From QVMP01 sp047974325 (GTDB lineage: Bacteria > Bacteroidota > Bacteroidia > Bacteroidales > Dysgonomonadaceae), in contig JBKECE010000285.1 in the NCBI GenBank assembly GCA_047974325.1, positions 1-8,856 on the forward strand: a stretch of 8,856 nucleotides of DNA, read 5' to 3'. Below are positions 1-7,040 of the stretch, piece after piece. The notes under the pieces are model-generated. The model had not been told where the DNA came from, did no database searches, and saw only the letters and a program-made list of their open reading frames with translations. Each line of letters opens with the position of its first letter. Positions within the stretch are counted from its first letter, which is position 1. A program made the position numbers and the translations under genes.

Positions 1-819
1 CCAGCTGATTGCATCAAACTCCTGACATACAATGTTCATGGGTTCTTTGACGAGTCGCGAAACAAAAAATCCGGCGAGAACAGCCGTATTGTTGATTATA
101 TCAACAAAAGCAATGCTGACATTGTTTGCTTGCAGGAATTTACATACAATGGCGTGCCCGGAAAAAAAATGAATAAAGACATGAAAGCCAAATTTCCGGC
201 TTATCCATACTACAGCGTGGTCAACCTCAGACCATACCTTAGCGGGATCACTTATGGTGTGGCATGTTTTTCCAAATATCCTATTTTGCAAACAATCAAA
301 GCACCATACAATGCCGATGGCAATGGATCGGCACTTGTCAGACTAGATATAAAAGGTCGGAAAACCACTTTAGTTGTGAACCATCTGCAATCGAACAAAC
401 TCACCAGCGAAGACACAAAATTATACAAATAATTTATAAAAGACACTAAAGACGAGATATGGGACAGCGTCGCAAACAACATTACATCCCGATTGGGTGT
501 TGCATACAAAGAAAGATCGAGACAGGTGGACATTGTGTCTAACATGATCAAGAACGAGAATGCAACCACACTCATCGTTTGCGGTGATTTCAACGATCCA
601 CCCATTTCATACTCCTACAAAAAACTCAAAGGAGATCTGACAGACTCGTTTCGCGAAACAGGCTTGGGAATGGGAATCTCATACAACGAAAACCTTTTCT
701 GGTTCAGAATAGATTATATATTTCATTCAAAAAATATCAAATCCTATAATTCCACAATCGATAAGGTGAAATACTCAGATCACTATCCTTTATGGACTTA
801 CCTTCAATTCACAGAATAA
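1..819 (+). pseudogene. Endonuclease/exonuclease/phosphatase (EEP) family protein, 5'-truncated by the window, with an internal stop
   Basis: The reading frame is open from base 1 to the TAA at 817-819 except for one in-frame TAA at 430-432. Both halves read as one EEP-superfamily (DNase I-like metal-dependent phosphoesterase) domain. Before the stop are LTYNVHG (bases 22-42, first strand with the metal-site Asn), CLQE (127-138, metal-binding Glu) and VVNHL (His at 382-384). After it are GDFND (583-597, catalytic Asp/Asn) and SDHYPL (775-792, catalytic Asp-His). The stop falls in the linker between the NHL and GDFND motifs, so the upstream product lacks half of the active site. Members hydrolyse phosphodiester or phosphomonoester bonds in nucleic acids, lipids or inositol phosphates; the substrate here cannot be told. 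The start codon and any signal peptide lie before the window. It ends 4 bp before queD, so it is probably co-transcribed with it. A GAA-to-TAA change or a sequencing error are the simplest explanations. Confidence 0.85.
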
Positions 820-823
820 AGCA

Positions 824-1183
824 ATGTATAAAATAAGCAAACAATTCTCATTCTCCGCATCACATATACTGGAAGGATTGCCACCAGACCATCCATGTAC
901 ACGCCTGCATGGACACAATTATATTGTAACCGTACACCTCAAAGCAAAAGAACTCAATGAGATCGGGTTCGTGCAGGATTATCGTAGCCTGCAAATAGTA
1001 AAAGACTACATCGACGAAAATCTTGATCACAGGCATCTCAACGACATTCTGCCTTTCAATCCCACAGCAGAGCGAATAGCAAAATATATATTCGATTTAT
1101 TCAAAGGTCAGATTCCTGAACTGTACGCTGTTGAGGTTTCTGAAACACCTAAAACATCAGCCATTTATGTCTCTGAATGTTAA
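824..1183 (+). CDS. queD: 6-carboxy-5,6,7,8-tetrahydropterin synthase (QueD, PTPS family)
   Basis: This 119-residue protein has the length of bacterial QueD, which converts 7,8-dihydroneopterin triphosphate to 6-carboxytetrahydropterin in the cytoplasm, the first dedicated step towards preQ0 and queuosine. Three zinc-ligand histidines are visible: His14 (in FSASHIL) and His29 and His31 (in RLHGHNY). Cys25, four residues before His29, is the expected catalytic cysteine. Asp68-His69 (in LDHRHLND) match the catalytic relay and Glu107 (in VSETPKTSA) the pterin-anchoring glutamate. PTAERIAKYIF (80-90) is also typical of the family. The ATG is 4 bp after the EEP stop and no Shine-Dalgarno sequence precedes it, as usual in Bacteroidota. 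Its end overlaps the start of queE, whose product uses the QueD product. A eukaryote-type PTPS role is less likely given queE next door. Confidence 0.95.
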   Translation: MYKISKQFSFSASHILEGLPPDHPCTRLHGHNYIVTVHLKAKELNEIGFVQDYRSLQIVKDYIDENLDHRHLNDILPFNPTAERIAKYIFDLFKGQIPELYAVEVSETPKTSAIYVSEC

Positions 1184-1748
1184 GGAGATATTTTATTCAC
1201 TACAAGGAGAAGGGGGTAGAGTTGTTGAGCCTTCAATTTTTATCCGTCTCACAAAGTGTAATCTGGCATGCTCTTTTTGCGATACGGATTTTGCAGAAGG
1301 AGAGGATATGTCTCTCGACGATATAAAAGCTAAAATCAAAGAATACCCTTGCCGATGGATCATTTGGACAGGCGGAGAACCCACCATCCAATTGAGCAAT
1401 TCTCATTTGCAATACTTCAGAGATCTAGGATACAAACAAGCCATAGAAACAAATGGTACACGCGCTGTCCCGTCACTGATAGACTATATCACCTGCAGTC
1501 CTAAAGTCAATTACGAAAACGTGAAGAATAAAATTGCCGAGGTAGATGAAATAAGAATTCCGGTGATGACAGGCGATACGATTCCTTCTATTACTATTTT
1601 TCCTAAAGCAAAGAAATATTTTCTCAGTCCCATTTTTGATGGCGACAAAATGAATGTCGCCAACCTCAGCTATATTTTGGCATACATAAAACAGCATCCC
1701 GAATGGACACTGAGCTTACAAATCCACAAATTGATAGACATTGAATGA
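1167..1748 (+). CDS. queE: 7-carboxy-7-deazaguanine synthase (QueE, radical SAM)
   Basis: QueE is a radical S-adenosylmethionine enzyme that contracts the ring of 6-carboxytetrahydropterin to 7-carboxy-7-deazaguanine, the step after QueD. The 193-residue protein opens with EIFYSLQGEG (7-16), the family N-terminal signature. Cys31, Cys35 and Cys38 form the CX3CX2C motif for the [4Fe-4S] cluster (CNLACSFCDTDF). WTGGEPT (67-73) is the SAM-binding GGEP motif, and TNGT, TCSPK and the C-terminal LQIHK are further family features. I chose the ATG at 1167 because the protein then begins right before the conserved EIF segment. A TTG at 1131 would add 12 residues without family character. With this start the gene overlaps queD by 17 bp, and its TGA overlaps the rnz ATG (ATGA), so translational coupling is likely. 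It is short compared with the enterobacterial enzyme but has all key motifs. Confidence 0.94.
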   Translation: MSLNVKEIFYSLQGEGGRVVEPSIFIRLTKCNLACSFCDTDFAEGEDMSLDDIKAKIKEYPCRWIIWTGGEPTIQLSNSHLQYFRDLGYKQAIETNGTRAVPSLIDYITCSPKVNYENVKNKIAEVDEIRIPVMTGDTIPSITIFPKAKKYFLSPIFDGDKMNVANLSYILAYIKQHPEWTLSLQIHKLIDIE

Positions 1749-2659
1749 AAAGGTTTGACATACATGTTTTAGGCTGCGGATCGGCACTGCCAACATTGCA
1801 ACACAATCCGTCATGCCAGATATTGAACATAAGAGAAAAATTCTTTATGCTTGACTGTGGTGAAGGTTCACAACTTCAATACCGAAAAAGCAGGCTTGGA
1901 TTTGGCAATCTGAATCAGATATTTGTCACTCATGCTCATGGAGACCATTGTTTTGGACTCATCGGATTCATTTCCACACTTGGATTGTTGGGCAGAACTG
2001 GCGACTTGGTAATACATTGTGTGCCTGATCTGGAAACAATACTAAAACCGTTGTTCAGCTTTTTCTGCAATGGTATATCATTCAATGTAATCATCAACAC
2101 ATTCGATCCGGAGCAAAGCGAAGTGTTACTCGACAACAGGTCATTGAAAATAAGCACCATCCCACTCGACCATCGGGTGCCTTGTGCCGGTTTTTTGTTT
2201 CATGAAAAAGAAGGCGAACGTCACATGATCCGCGAAATGATCGATTTCTACGATGTGCCGATTAAAGAACGGACAAATATAAAAAATGGAGCTGACTTTG
2301 TGCTTCCTGACGGAACAATTGTTCCTAATCATCGGTTGACCCGTCCGGCCGATCCGGCCAGATCGTATGCCTACTGCACCGACACTGCATACAACGAACG
2401 TATCATCCCTCTGATAGAAGGTGTGGATCTTCTATATCATGAGGCTACTTTTGCCAATGCAGACCAAAGCAGAGCTAAAATAACCGGTCATTCGACTGCC
2501 GCACAGGCTGCTCAAATTGCAAAATCAGCCAACGTAAAAAAACTGATGCTCGGGCATTTCTCGTCACGATATCCGAATACAAGCATTTTGCTGAACGAAG
2601 CTAAAGCAATTTTCCCCAACACAATTCTCGCCAATGAAGGATTGTGCGAATCACTCTGA
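1745..2659 (+). CDS. rnz: Ribonuclease Z (tRNA 3' endonuclease, metallo-beta-lactamase fold)
   Basis: RNase Z cleaves precursor tRNAs after the discriminator base to mature the 3' end, acting as a cytoplasmic dimer. The 304-residue length fits the short (ElaC/Trz-S) form. The dinuclear zinc site is complete: His63, His65, Asp67 and His68 in THAHGDH, His143 in LDHRVP, Asp213 in CTDTAYN and His271 in LGHFSSRY; His249 in TGHS is the expected catalytic histidine. The segment around 171-196 (IKERTNIKNGADF, then LPDGTIVPN) corresponds to the family region after the exosite arm. LGCGSALPT at 9-17 is the usual N-terminal strand and turn. The ATG overlaps the queE TGA by 4 bp, so the gene is the last of the EEP-queD-queE-rnz string. 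An arylsulfatase-like MBL protein is a less likely reading because the HFSSRY ending and the dimerisation-region pattern match RNase Z. Confidence 0.94.
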   Translation: MKRFDIHVLGCGSALPTLQHNPSCQILNIREKFFMLDCGEGSQLQYRKSRLGFGNLNQIFVTHAHGDHCFGLIGFISTLGLLGRTGDLVIHCVPDLETILKPLFSFFCNGISFNVIINTFDPEQSEVLLDNRSLKISTIPLDHRVPCAGFLFHEKEGERHMIREMIDFYDVPIKERTNIKNGADFVLPDGTIVPNHRLTRPADPARSYAYCTDTAYNERIIPLIEGVDLLYHEATFANADQSRAKITGHSTAAQAAQIAKSANVKKLMLGHFSSRYPNTSILLNEAKAIFPNTILANEGLCESL

Positions 2660-2670
2660 AGTAAAGAAAA

Positions 2671-2702
2671 AGCCCTCACCTTAAATAAATAAGGCAAGGG
2701 CT
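2671..2702 (-). terminator. Intrinsic terminator for the DEAD-box helicase gene, between convergent genes
   Basis: AGCCCT (2671-2676) pairs with AGGGCT (2697-2702), and CCTTA (2679-2683) pairs with TAAGG (2690-2694), with a CA/CA internal mismatch and a 6-nt loop. On the minus strand the hairpin is followed by TTTTCTTTAC, a U-rich tract, so it should terminate transcription from the helicase gene, whose stop is 29 bp before it. On the plus strand it is followed by CATAAAAC, without a U-tract, so it is at best a weak terminator for rnz. Confidence 0.8.
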
Positions 2703-2731
2703 CATAAAACTTTCTATCTCATTAGATCAGA

Positions 2732-4564
2732 TCAGGAGTATTTTGGTTTACGCTGACCTTTACGGTGCTCTTTTTTGCCAGAATCGGAACGGGAATAATC
2801 GTTACCGCTTCGACCCGAAAAGCTTGAATTGTCTTTGCGATGATTACCACCATTGTAAGAAGAACGACGGTCATTCCTGTTGCCACCTCCGTTTCCTCCG
2901 GCTTGTGCAAATTCGATGGAGATTTGGCGTCCGTTGTTTTCTTGCCCGCTAAGGGATTTCACAACCAGATTGGCATCACCTTCCGGAACTTCAAAGAATG
3001 AGAAATTCTGCATCAAATCGATGCGTCCTATCCTTACTTTTCCGGGAACATAATCATTCACCAATCCCATCAATGTTGCTGGGTTCAGATTGTCCGTACG
3101 GCCAATATTAATGAATAAACGTGAATAACCTTTTTCTGCACCACCATGTCCGCTACGATCACTTCTGTTACCACCTCTGTCTGACGAGCGACGATCGCTT
3201 CTGGATGCACCTCTGTCATCACGTGCAAATCTGTCTGATGGTGATTCTATTTCTTCGGCATCCCGATAGTAGTCTAATAATCGGTTAAACTCAAGTGATA
3301 TGATACGTTTGATAATATCTTCTTTTTCCAACCATTCCAGTTTACGGAAAACAGAAGGCAAAAGATTCTCTATTTCATTTTCATTCACTTTCACTTTCTC
3401 TATGCGATCAACCAAGTTAAACAATTGCTTTTCGCAAATAGCTTCTCCGGTTGGAATAGCTCCCTGCTCAAATTTTTTGTTTATTATTTTTTCTATTTCA
3501 CGGATTTTGCCTTTTTCTTTCACGTGCACAATCGAAATAGATGTTCCGGTCTTTCCCGCACGACCTGTACGGCCACTGCGGTGAGTATATGACTCAATGT
3601 CGTCCGGCAATCCGTAGTTGATGACGTGTGTCAGGCTATCCACATCCAATCCGCGGGCTGCAACGTCCGTTGCAACCAAAAGTTGCAAACTCTTCATGCG
3701 GAATTTCTGCATCACATAGTCGCGCTGAGCCTGAGACAAATCGCCATGCAAAGAATCGGCATTGTATCCGTCCTGAATCAGTTTGTCTGCTATTTCTTGT
3801 GTCTCACGACGAGTACGGCAAAAAATGATTCCGTAGATATTTGGATAAAAGTCAGCAATACGTTTCAGTGCCAAGTATTTATCTTTCGCATGAACCATAT
3901 AATATACATGTTTCACGTTCTGTGAACCTTCGTTCTTGCGTCCGATAGTAATCTCCTTGGGAGACTCCATGTATTTCTTCGTGATTTTTGAAATCTCTTT
4001 CGGCATAGTAGCTGAAAAAAGGAGCATGGAACGTGTCGAAGGCACTTTAGACAATATTTCGTCTATGCTTTCAGTGAAGCCCATATTTAACATCTCGTCA
4101 GCTTCATCAAGCACTACATACTTGATGTTTTCCAATTCTACAACCCTGCGATTGATGAGGTCGATAAGACGTCCCGGAGTGGCAACAATTATTTGCACAC
4201 CACGTTTCAATGTCTTAATCTGACTTTCGATGCTCGATCCGCCATACACAGGCAGAACATGCAAGTGATCTATATATTTAGAATAATCAGATAAATCGCC
4301 GGCAATTTGCAAACAAAGTTCACGAGTCGGAGCAAGTATCAAAGCCTGAGGTGATTTTAGATTCACATCTATTTTTTGCAATACAGGCAGTCCAAATGCT
4401 GCAGTTTTTCCCGTTCCGGTTTGCGCCAATGCTATTACGTCACGGATTTGATCCAGTAAATAAGGGATTACTTCTTCTTGTACGGGCATAGGATTTTCAT
4501 AGCCCATTTCTTCTATTGCTCTACGTATCTGCGGAGCAACACCTAATTCTTCAAATGTTTTCAT
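2732..4564 (-). CDS. DEAD-box ATP-dependent RNA helicase with C-terminal DbpA-type RNA-binding domain
   Basis: This 610-residue protein should unwind or remodel RNA duplexes (ribosome assembly, cold adaptation, mRNA decay). In order: Q motif region with Phe4 and PMPVQ (25-29); motif I AQTGTGKT (47-54); Ia PTREL (79-83); Ib TPGR (129-132); II DEAD (153-156); III SAT (184-186); IV GIIFCRTRRE (245-254); V ATDVAARGLD (298-307); VI HRSGRTGR (328-335). Residues about 480-555 (SRLFINIGR to ISIEFAQA) match a DbpA/CsdA RNA-binding domain. It is flanked by Arg/Ser/Gly/Asp-rich segments at about 443-478 and 556-610, the last very basic and probably disordered, which suggests extra non-specific RNA contacts. 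This layout resembles CsdA/DeaD. I chose the ATG at 4564 because FEELGV follows at once; a TTG at 4597 would add 11 residues unlike the family. It has its own promoter and terminator. Which helicase subfamily (DeaD or other) is not certain. Confidence 0.94.
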   Translation of the reverse strand: MKTFEELGVAPQIRRAIEEMGYENPMPVQEEVIPYLLDQIRDVIALAQTGTGKTAAFGLPVLQKIDVNLKSPQALILAPTRELCLQIAGDLSDYSKYIDHLHVLPVYGGSSIESQIKTLKRGVQIIVATPGRLIDLINRRVVELENIKYVVLDEADEMLNMGFTESIDEILSKVPSTRSMLLFSATMPKEISKITKKYMESPKEITIGRKNEGSQNVKHVYYMVHAKDKYLALKRIADFYPNIYGIIFCRTRRETQEIADKLIQDGYNADSLHGDLSQAQRDYVMQKFRMKSLQLLVATDVAARGLDVDSLTHVINYGLPDDIESYTHRSGRTGRAGKTGTSISIVHVKEKGKIREIEKIINKKFEQGAIPTGEAICEKQLFNLVDRIEKVKVNENEIENLLPSVFRKLEWLEKEDIIKRIISLEFNRLLDYYRDAEEIESPSDRFARDDRGASRSDRRSSDRGGNRSDRSGHGGAEKGYSRLFINIGRTDNLNPATLMGLVNDYVPGKVRIGRIDLMQNFSFFEVPEGDANLVVKSLSGQENNGRQISIEFAQAGGNGGGNRNDRRSSYNGGNHRKDNSSFSGRSGNDYSRSDSGKKEHRKGQRKPKYS

Positions 4565-4683
4565 TAAAAATGTTTCGTGATTCAAATTATGAGGCAACTA
4601 TTTTTTCTCTTCTGCCCCCACAAAACGACTGTAAAAAAAGTGAGAGAAAATAATTGATCTCGAATATTAATTCTGATCCCAAG

Positions 4684-4703
4684 AGCATAAATCAACTTAT
4701 GCT
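4684..4703 (-). promoter_or_regulatory. Stem-loop near the 5' end of the helicase leader RNA
   Basis: AGCATAA (4684-4690) and TTATGCT (4697-4703) form a perfect 7-bp stem with a 6-nt loop. It lies about 10 nt after the predicted transcription start of the helicase gene, at the front of a leader of about 150 nt. No U-tract follows it on the minus strand (CTTGGGATC), so it is not an intrinsic terminator. A role in mRNA stability or in cold or autoregulation of the helicase is inference only. Confidence 0.4.
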
Positions 4704-4719
4704 GCGTAAAAATCGGGTG

Positions 4720-4727
4720 CAAAGATA
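4720..4727 (-). promoter_or_regulatory. Bacteroidetes-type promoter (-7 box) of the helicase gene
   Basis: On the minus strand the bases read TATCTTTG followed by CACCCG, a full match to the Bacteroidota sigma-ABfr -7 consensus TAnnTTTG. The -33 element is weak: TGTG lies about 17 bp upstream instead of a clear TTG/TTTG at 19-21 bp. Transcription would start near 4712, leaving a leader of about 150 nt before the ATG at 4564. No other box in this gap fits as well. Confidence 0.6.
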
Positions 4728-4797
4728 ATGAATATTTATTAGATCACAGCCATTTATCTCTTTTTTTCTTGATTATGCATCAAAGATTGACAAACAA

Positions 4798-4830
4798 AAA
4801 AAGAGAACGGATAAAAACCGTTCTCTTTTT
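4798..4830 (-). terminator. Strong intrinsic terminator of the serC-serA operon
   Basis: AAAAAGAGAACGG (4798-4810) and CCGTTCTCTTTTT (4818-4830) form a perfect 13-bp stem with a 7-nt loop. Read on the minus strand, the hairpin is followed by further T residues and TTTGTTTGTC. It starts 22 bp after the serA stop. The A/T ends make it nearly symmetric, so it could also stop stray plus-strand transcription. Confidence 0.88.
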
Positions 4831-4852
4831 ATATCGAATAAACATACGTCTT

Positions 4853-5782
4853 TTATGCCTTGTTCACTCTGAATTTTTCATTTCCTGTTTTGAAAAAATC
4901 AACAATCTGGTTTGCGGCAGCTATTCCGGCATTGATATTTGCTTCGGCAGTTTGTGCCCCCATTTTTTTAGGTGTAGAGAAATACCTGTCGGCAAACTTT
5001 TCAACCAGCTCGGCATGATTGCCCGGCATGATATCTGTCACATATTTGAAATCGGGACGTTCGGAAAGCAATTTCACCATATCGGCTTCATTGATGACCT
5101 CTTTTCGAGCCGTGTTGATGAGAAGAGCTTTCTTTGGCATCTTGCTCAACAAATCAAAATTGATCGAGTTTTTAGTCTCGGCTGTTGCAGGAATGTGAAC
5201 CGATACGAATTGACATGTTTTATACAATTCTTCGACACTACCCACCGCCTTCACGCCTTCTTTTTCTATGGCTTCGGCCGTAAGAAAAGGATCGAAAGCA
5301 TAAACTTCCATTCCGAAACCTTTTGCAATCCGGGCTACATTGCGGCCAACATTTCCGTAGGCATGAATACCCAGTTTTTTGCCACCGAGTTCGATACCCG
5401 ACGTTCCGTTATAAAAATTACGGACAGCATACACAGCAAGACCAAAAGCCAATTCGGCCACTGCATTTGCATTTTGTCCGGGAGTGTTCATAACGCAAAT
5501 TTTGTCTGCTGTTGCAGCATCCAAATCGACGTTGTCATATCCGGCTCCAGCACGCACTACTATTTTAAGGTCTTTGCCTGCATCCAACACTTCTTTATCG
5601 AAGATGTCGCTGCGGATTATTGCTGCATTTACACTACTCACAGCCTCAAGAAGTTGCTTTTTCTCAGTGTATTTTTCTAGCAGAACCAACTCATGACCGG
5701 CCTCTTCAACCACCTTTCTTATTCCATTCACAGCCTCGGCAGCAAATGGTTTATCTGTTGCAATAAGTACTTTCATTGTCAT
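4853..5782 (-). CDS. serA: SerA-like D-3-phosphoglycerate dehydrogenase (D-2-hydroxyacid dehydrogenase family), short form without ACT domain
   Basis: The expected reaction is NAD-dependent oxidation of 3-phosphoglycerate to 3-phosphohydroxypyruvate, the first step of serine synthesis, whose product SerC uses. At 309 residues it has only the catalytic and NAD domains and no regulatory ACT domain. Seen: RAGAGYDNVDL (77-87, substrate loop), NTPGQNANAVAE (99-110), Rossmann turn AYGNVG (141-146), Asp164 ending the second Rossmann strand, and NTAR with the substrate arginine Arg226. Two positions are unusual. The Rossmann GxGxxG has Ala141 for the first glycine. At the usual PHIGGxT motif the protein reads KKMGAQT, with Lys273 where the catalytic His normally sits, and the segment after TDIMPG (249-254) does not show the usual acidic EP pattern. 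The role therefore rests mainly on the coupled serC. The ATG at 5782 overlaps the serC TAA by one base; the ATG at 5776 is an equally possible start. Confidence 0.85.
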   Translation of the reverse strand: MTMKVLIATDKPFAAEAVNGIRKVVEEAGHELVLLEKYTEKKQLLEAVSSVNAAIIRSDIFDKEVLDAGKDLKIVVRAGAGYDNVDLDAATADKICVMNTPGQNANAVAELAFGLAVYAVRNFYNGTSGIELGGKKLGIHAYGNVGRNVARIAKGFGMEVYAFDPFLTAEAIEKEGVKAVGSVEELYKTCQFVSVHIPATAETKNSINFDLLSKMPKKALLINTARKEVINEADMVKLLSERPDFKYVTDIMPGNHAELVEKFADRYFSTPKKMGAQTAEANINAGIAAANQIVDFFKTGNEKFRVNKA

Positions 5783-6858
5783 TATTTATTTACCACTTTT
5801 TTCTCAAATTCCTGCATACAATCAACCAAAGCCTGTACGCTTTCTATCGGCATTGCATTATAAATAGATGCACGGAAGCCTCCAACCGAACGGTGCCCTT
5901 TGAGTCCGCTCATGCCTTTTTCGATAGAGAATTGAAGAAACTCGGCTTCTTTATCCTTAAATTCATCACTCATCACAAAGCATACATTCATTATAGAACG
6001 GTCTTCAACAGCGCAAGTTCCAACGAATAGCGGATTACGATCTATTTCATTGTAAATCAGTTCTGCTTTTTCCAGATTACGCTTATACATTGCAGGCACA
6101 CCTCCATTCGATTTGAGCCATCTCAAGGTTTGCATGGCGGCATAGACCGGCACAACAGGAGGAGTGTTGAACATCGAACCATTTTCTATATGAGTTTTGT
6201 AGTTCAGCATTGTTGGGATCGGACGTGAAACCTTTCCCAATATTTCGTCTTTCACTACAACAAATGTGACGCCCGCAGGAGCCAGATTCTTTTGTGCTCC
6301 ACCATAGATCAAACCGTATTTGGAAACATCCAAAGGACGTGAGAATATCTCGGAAGACATATCGGCAACCAATGGAACAGGAGAATCAAGATCAGTATGT
6401 ATTTCAGTTCCAAAAATTGTATTATTGGTTGTGATATGAAAATAATCGGCATCTGTAGGGATAGTGTAGTCTTTCGGAATGTAAGTAAAGTTTGCTGGTT
6501 TTGAAGAAGCCACTTCAACCACTTCGCCAAAAATCTTTGCTTCTTTTTCAGCTTTGCTGGCCCATGTTCCGGTGTTCAGATAGGCTGCTTTCTTTTCGAG
6601 CAGGTTAAACGGAACCATGCAAAACTGCAAACTTGCCCCGCCTCCTAAGAATATAACAGAATATCCGCTTGGGATATTGAGTAACTCTTTAAATAGATCA
6701 ACCGTTTCGTCCATCACTGCCTGAAAGTCTTTCCCTCGGTGGCTAACTTCCATAAGGGACAGAGTGGAACCGTTGAAGTCAAGAATCGCTTTTGCTGTTT
6801 CTTCGATGGTCTGCTGCGGTAGGATTGATGGCCCTGCGCTGAAATTATGTTTCTTCAT
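5782..6858 (-). CDS. serC: Phosphoserine aminotransferase
   Basis: SerC is a cytoplasmic PLP enzyme that transfers an amino group from glutamate to 3-phosphohydroxypyruvate to give phosphoserine; it can also act on the analogous intermediate of PLP synthesis. The 358-residue length is normal. NFSAGPSILP (5-14) is the family N-terminus, SHRGKDF (39-45) a substrate-loop arginine region, GGGASLQF (72-79) the PLP phosphate-binding region, DMSSEIFSRP (166-175) includes the Asp that contacts the PLP ring nitrogen, and Lys190 in GGAQKN is the Schiff-base lysine. GHRSVGGFRASIYNAMP (321-337) is the C-terminal substrate-binding signature. It is the first gene of a two-gene operon with serA (stop and start overlap in TAATG). 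The ATG at 6858 begins directly before the conserved NFSAGP and is preceded by A/T-only sequence without a Shine-Dalgarno motif. Confidence 0.97.
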   Translation of the reverse strand: MKKHNFSAGPSILPQQTIEETAKAILDFNGSTLSLMEVSHRGKDFQAVMDETVDLFKELLNIPSGYSVIFLGGGASLQFCMVPFNLLEKKAAYLNTGTWASKAEKEAKIFGEVVEVASSKPANFTYIPKDYTIPTDADYFHITTNNTIFGTEIHTDLDSPVPLVADMSSEIFSRPLDVSKYGLIYGGAQKNLAPAGVTFVVVKDEILGKVSRPIPTMLNYKTHIENGSMFNTPPVVPVYAAMQTLRWLKSNGGVPAMYKRNLEKAELIYNEIDRNPLFVGTCAVEDRSIMNVCFVMSDEFKDKEAEFLQFSIEKGMSGLKGHRSVGGFRASIYNAMPIESVQALVDCMQEFEKKVVNK

Positions 6859-6900
6859 AATTAATTAAAGTATTTATAAATTGTTATTTAATGGCAATTC

Positions 6901-6908
6901 CAAAATTA
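6901..6908 (-). promoter_or_regulatory. Candidate -7 box for serC-serA
   Basis: The minus strand reads TAATTTTG, matching TAnnTTTG, 42 bp before the serC ATG, which would give a leader of about 35 nt. No convincing -33 element lies 19-21 bp further upstream, and the surrounding gap (6859-7040) is so AT-rich that chance matches are likely; another match (TATTTTTG) lies at 6956-6963. Nothing else is recognisable in this gap. Confidence 0.3.
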
Positions 6909-7040
6909 ATAAATATATCCGAAATATACTTATTTGAAAACAAAAACTACACATTCAAAAATAATAGCTTCCATTTTTTATTATTTAGCAGTGTTTAAGT
7001 GTAATTTAGAAATTAGTAATATTTTACATTTCTCTAAAAT

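Noticed and set aside
252..605. Minus-strand open frame crossing the in-frame stop of the EEP gene
   Set aside because: It overlaps the EEP coding sequence, which has clear motifs on both sides; the antisense translation has no family character.
1131..1166. TTG start for queE, 12 residues upstream
   Set aside because: It would deepen the overlap with queD to 53 bp, and the added residues are the out-of-frame reading of the conserved queD C-terminus.
2722..2736. Short tandem GATCA repeat next to the helicase stop
   Set aside because: Only two copies of five bases; no reason to consider it more than chance.
4565..4597. 11-residue N-terminal extension of the helicase from a TTG start
   Set aside because: The extension has no family similarity, and the ATG at 4564 lies right before the conserved FEELGV.
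4635..4670. Possible attenuator in the helicase leader (GAGA/TCTC followed by a T-run on the minus strand)
   Set aside because: The stem is only 4 bp with a loop of about 10 nt, too weak to support termination.
4769..5680. Long plus-strand open frame of about 300 codons opposite serA
   Set aside because: It is antisense to a clear dehydrogenase gene over nearly its whole length, is rich in Cys, Phe, His and Ile as expected for an antisense frame, and shows no recognisable domain.
7008..7033. AT-rich hairpin after the POT transporter gene as a terminator
   Set aside because: AGAAAT pairs with ATTTCT and GTAA with TTAC, but a two-base bulge interrupts the stem, there is hardly any GC, and no U-tract follows on the minus strand.
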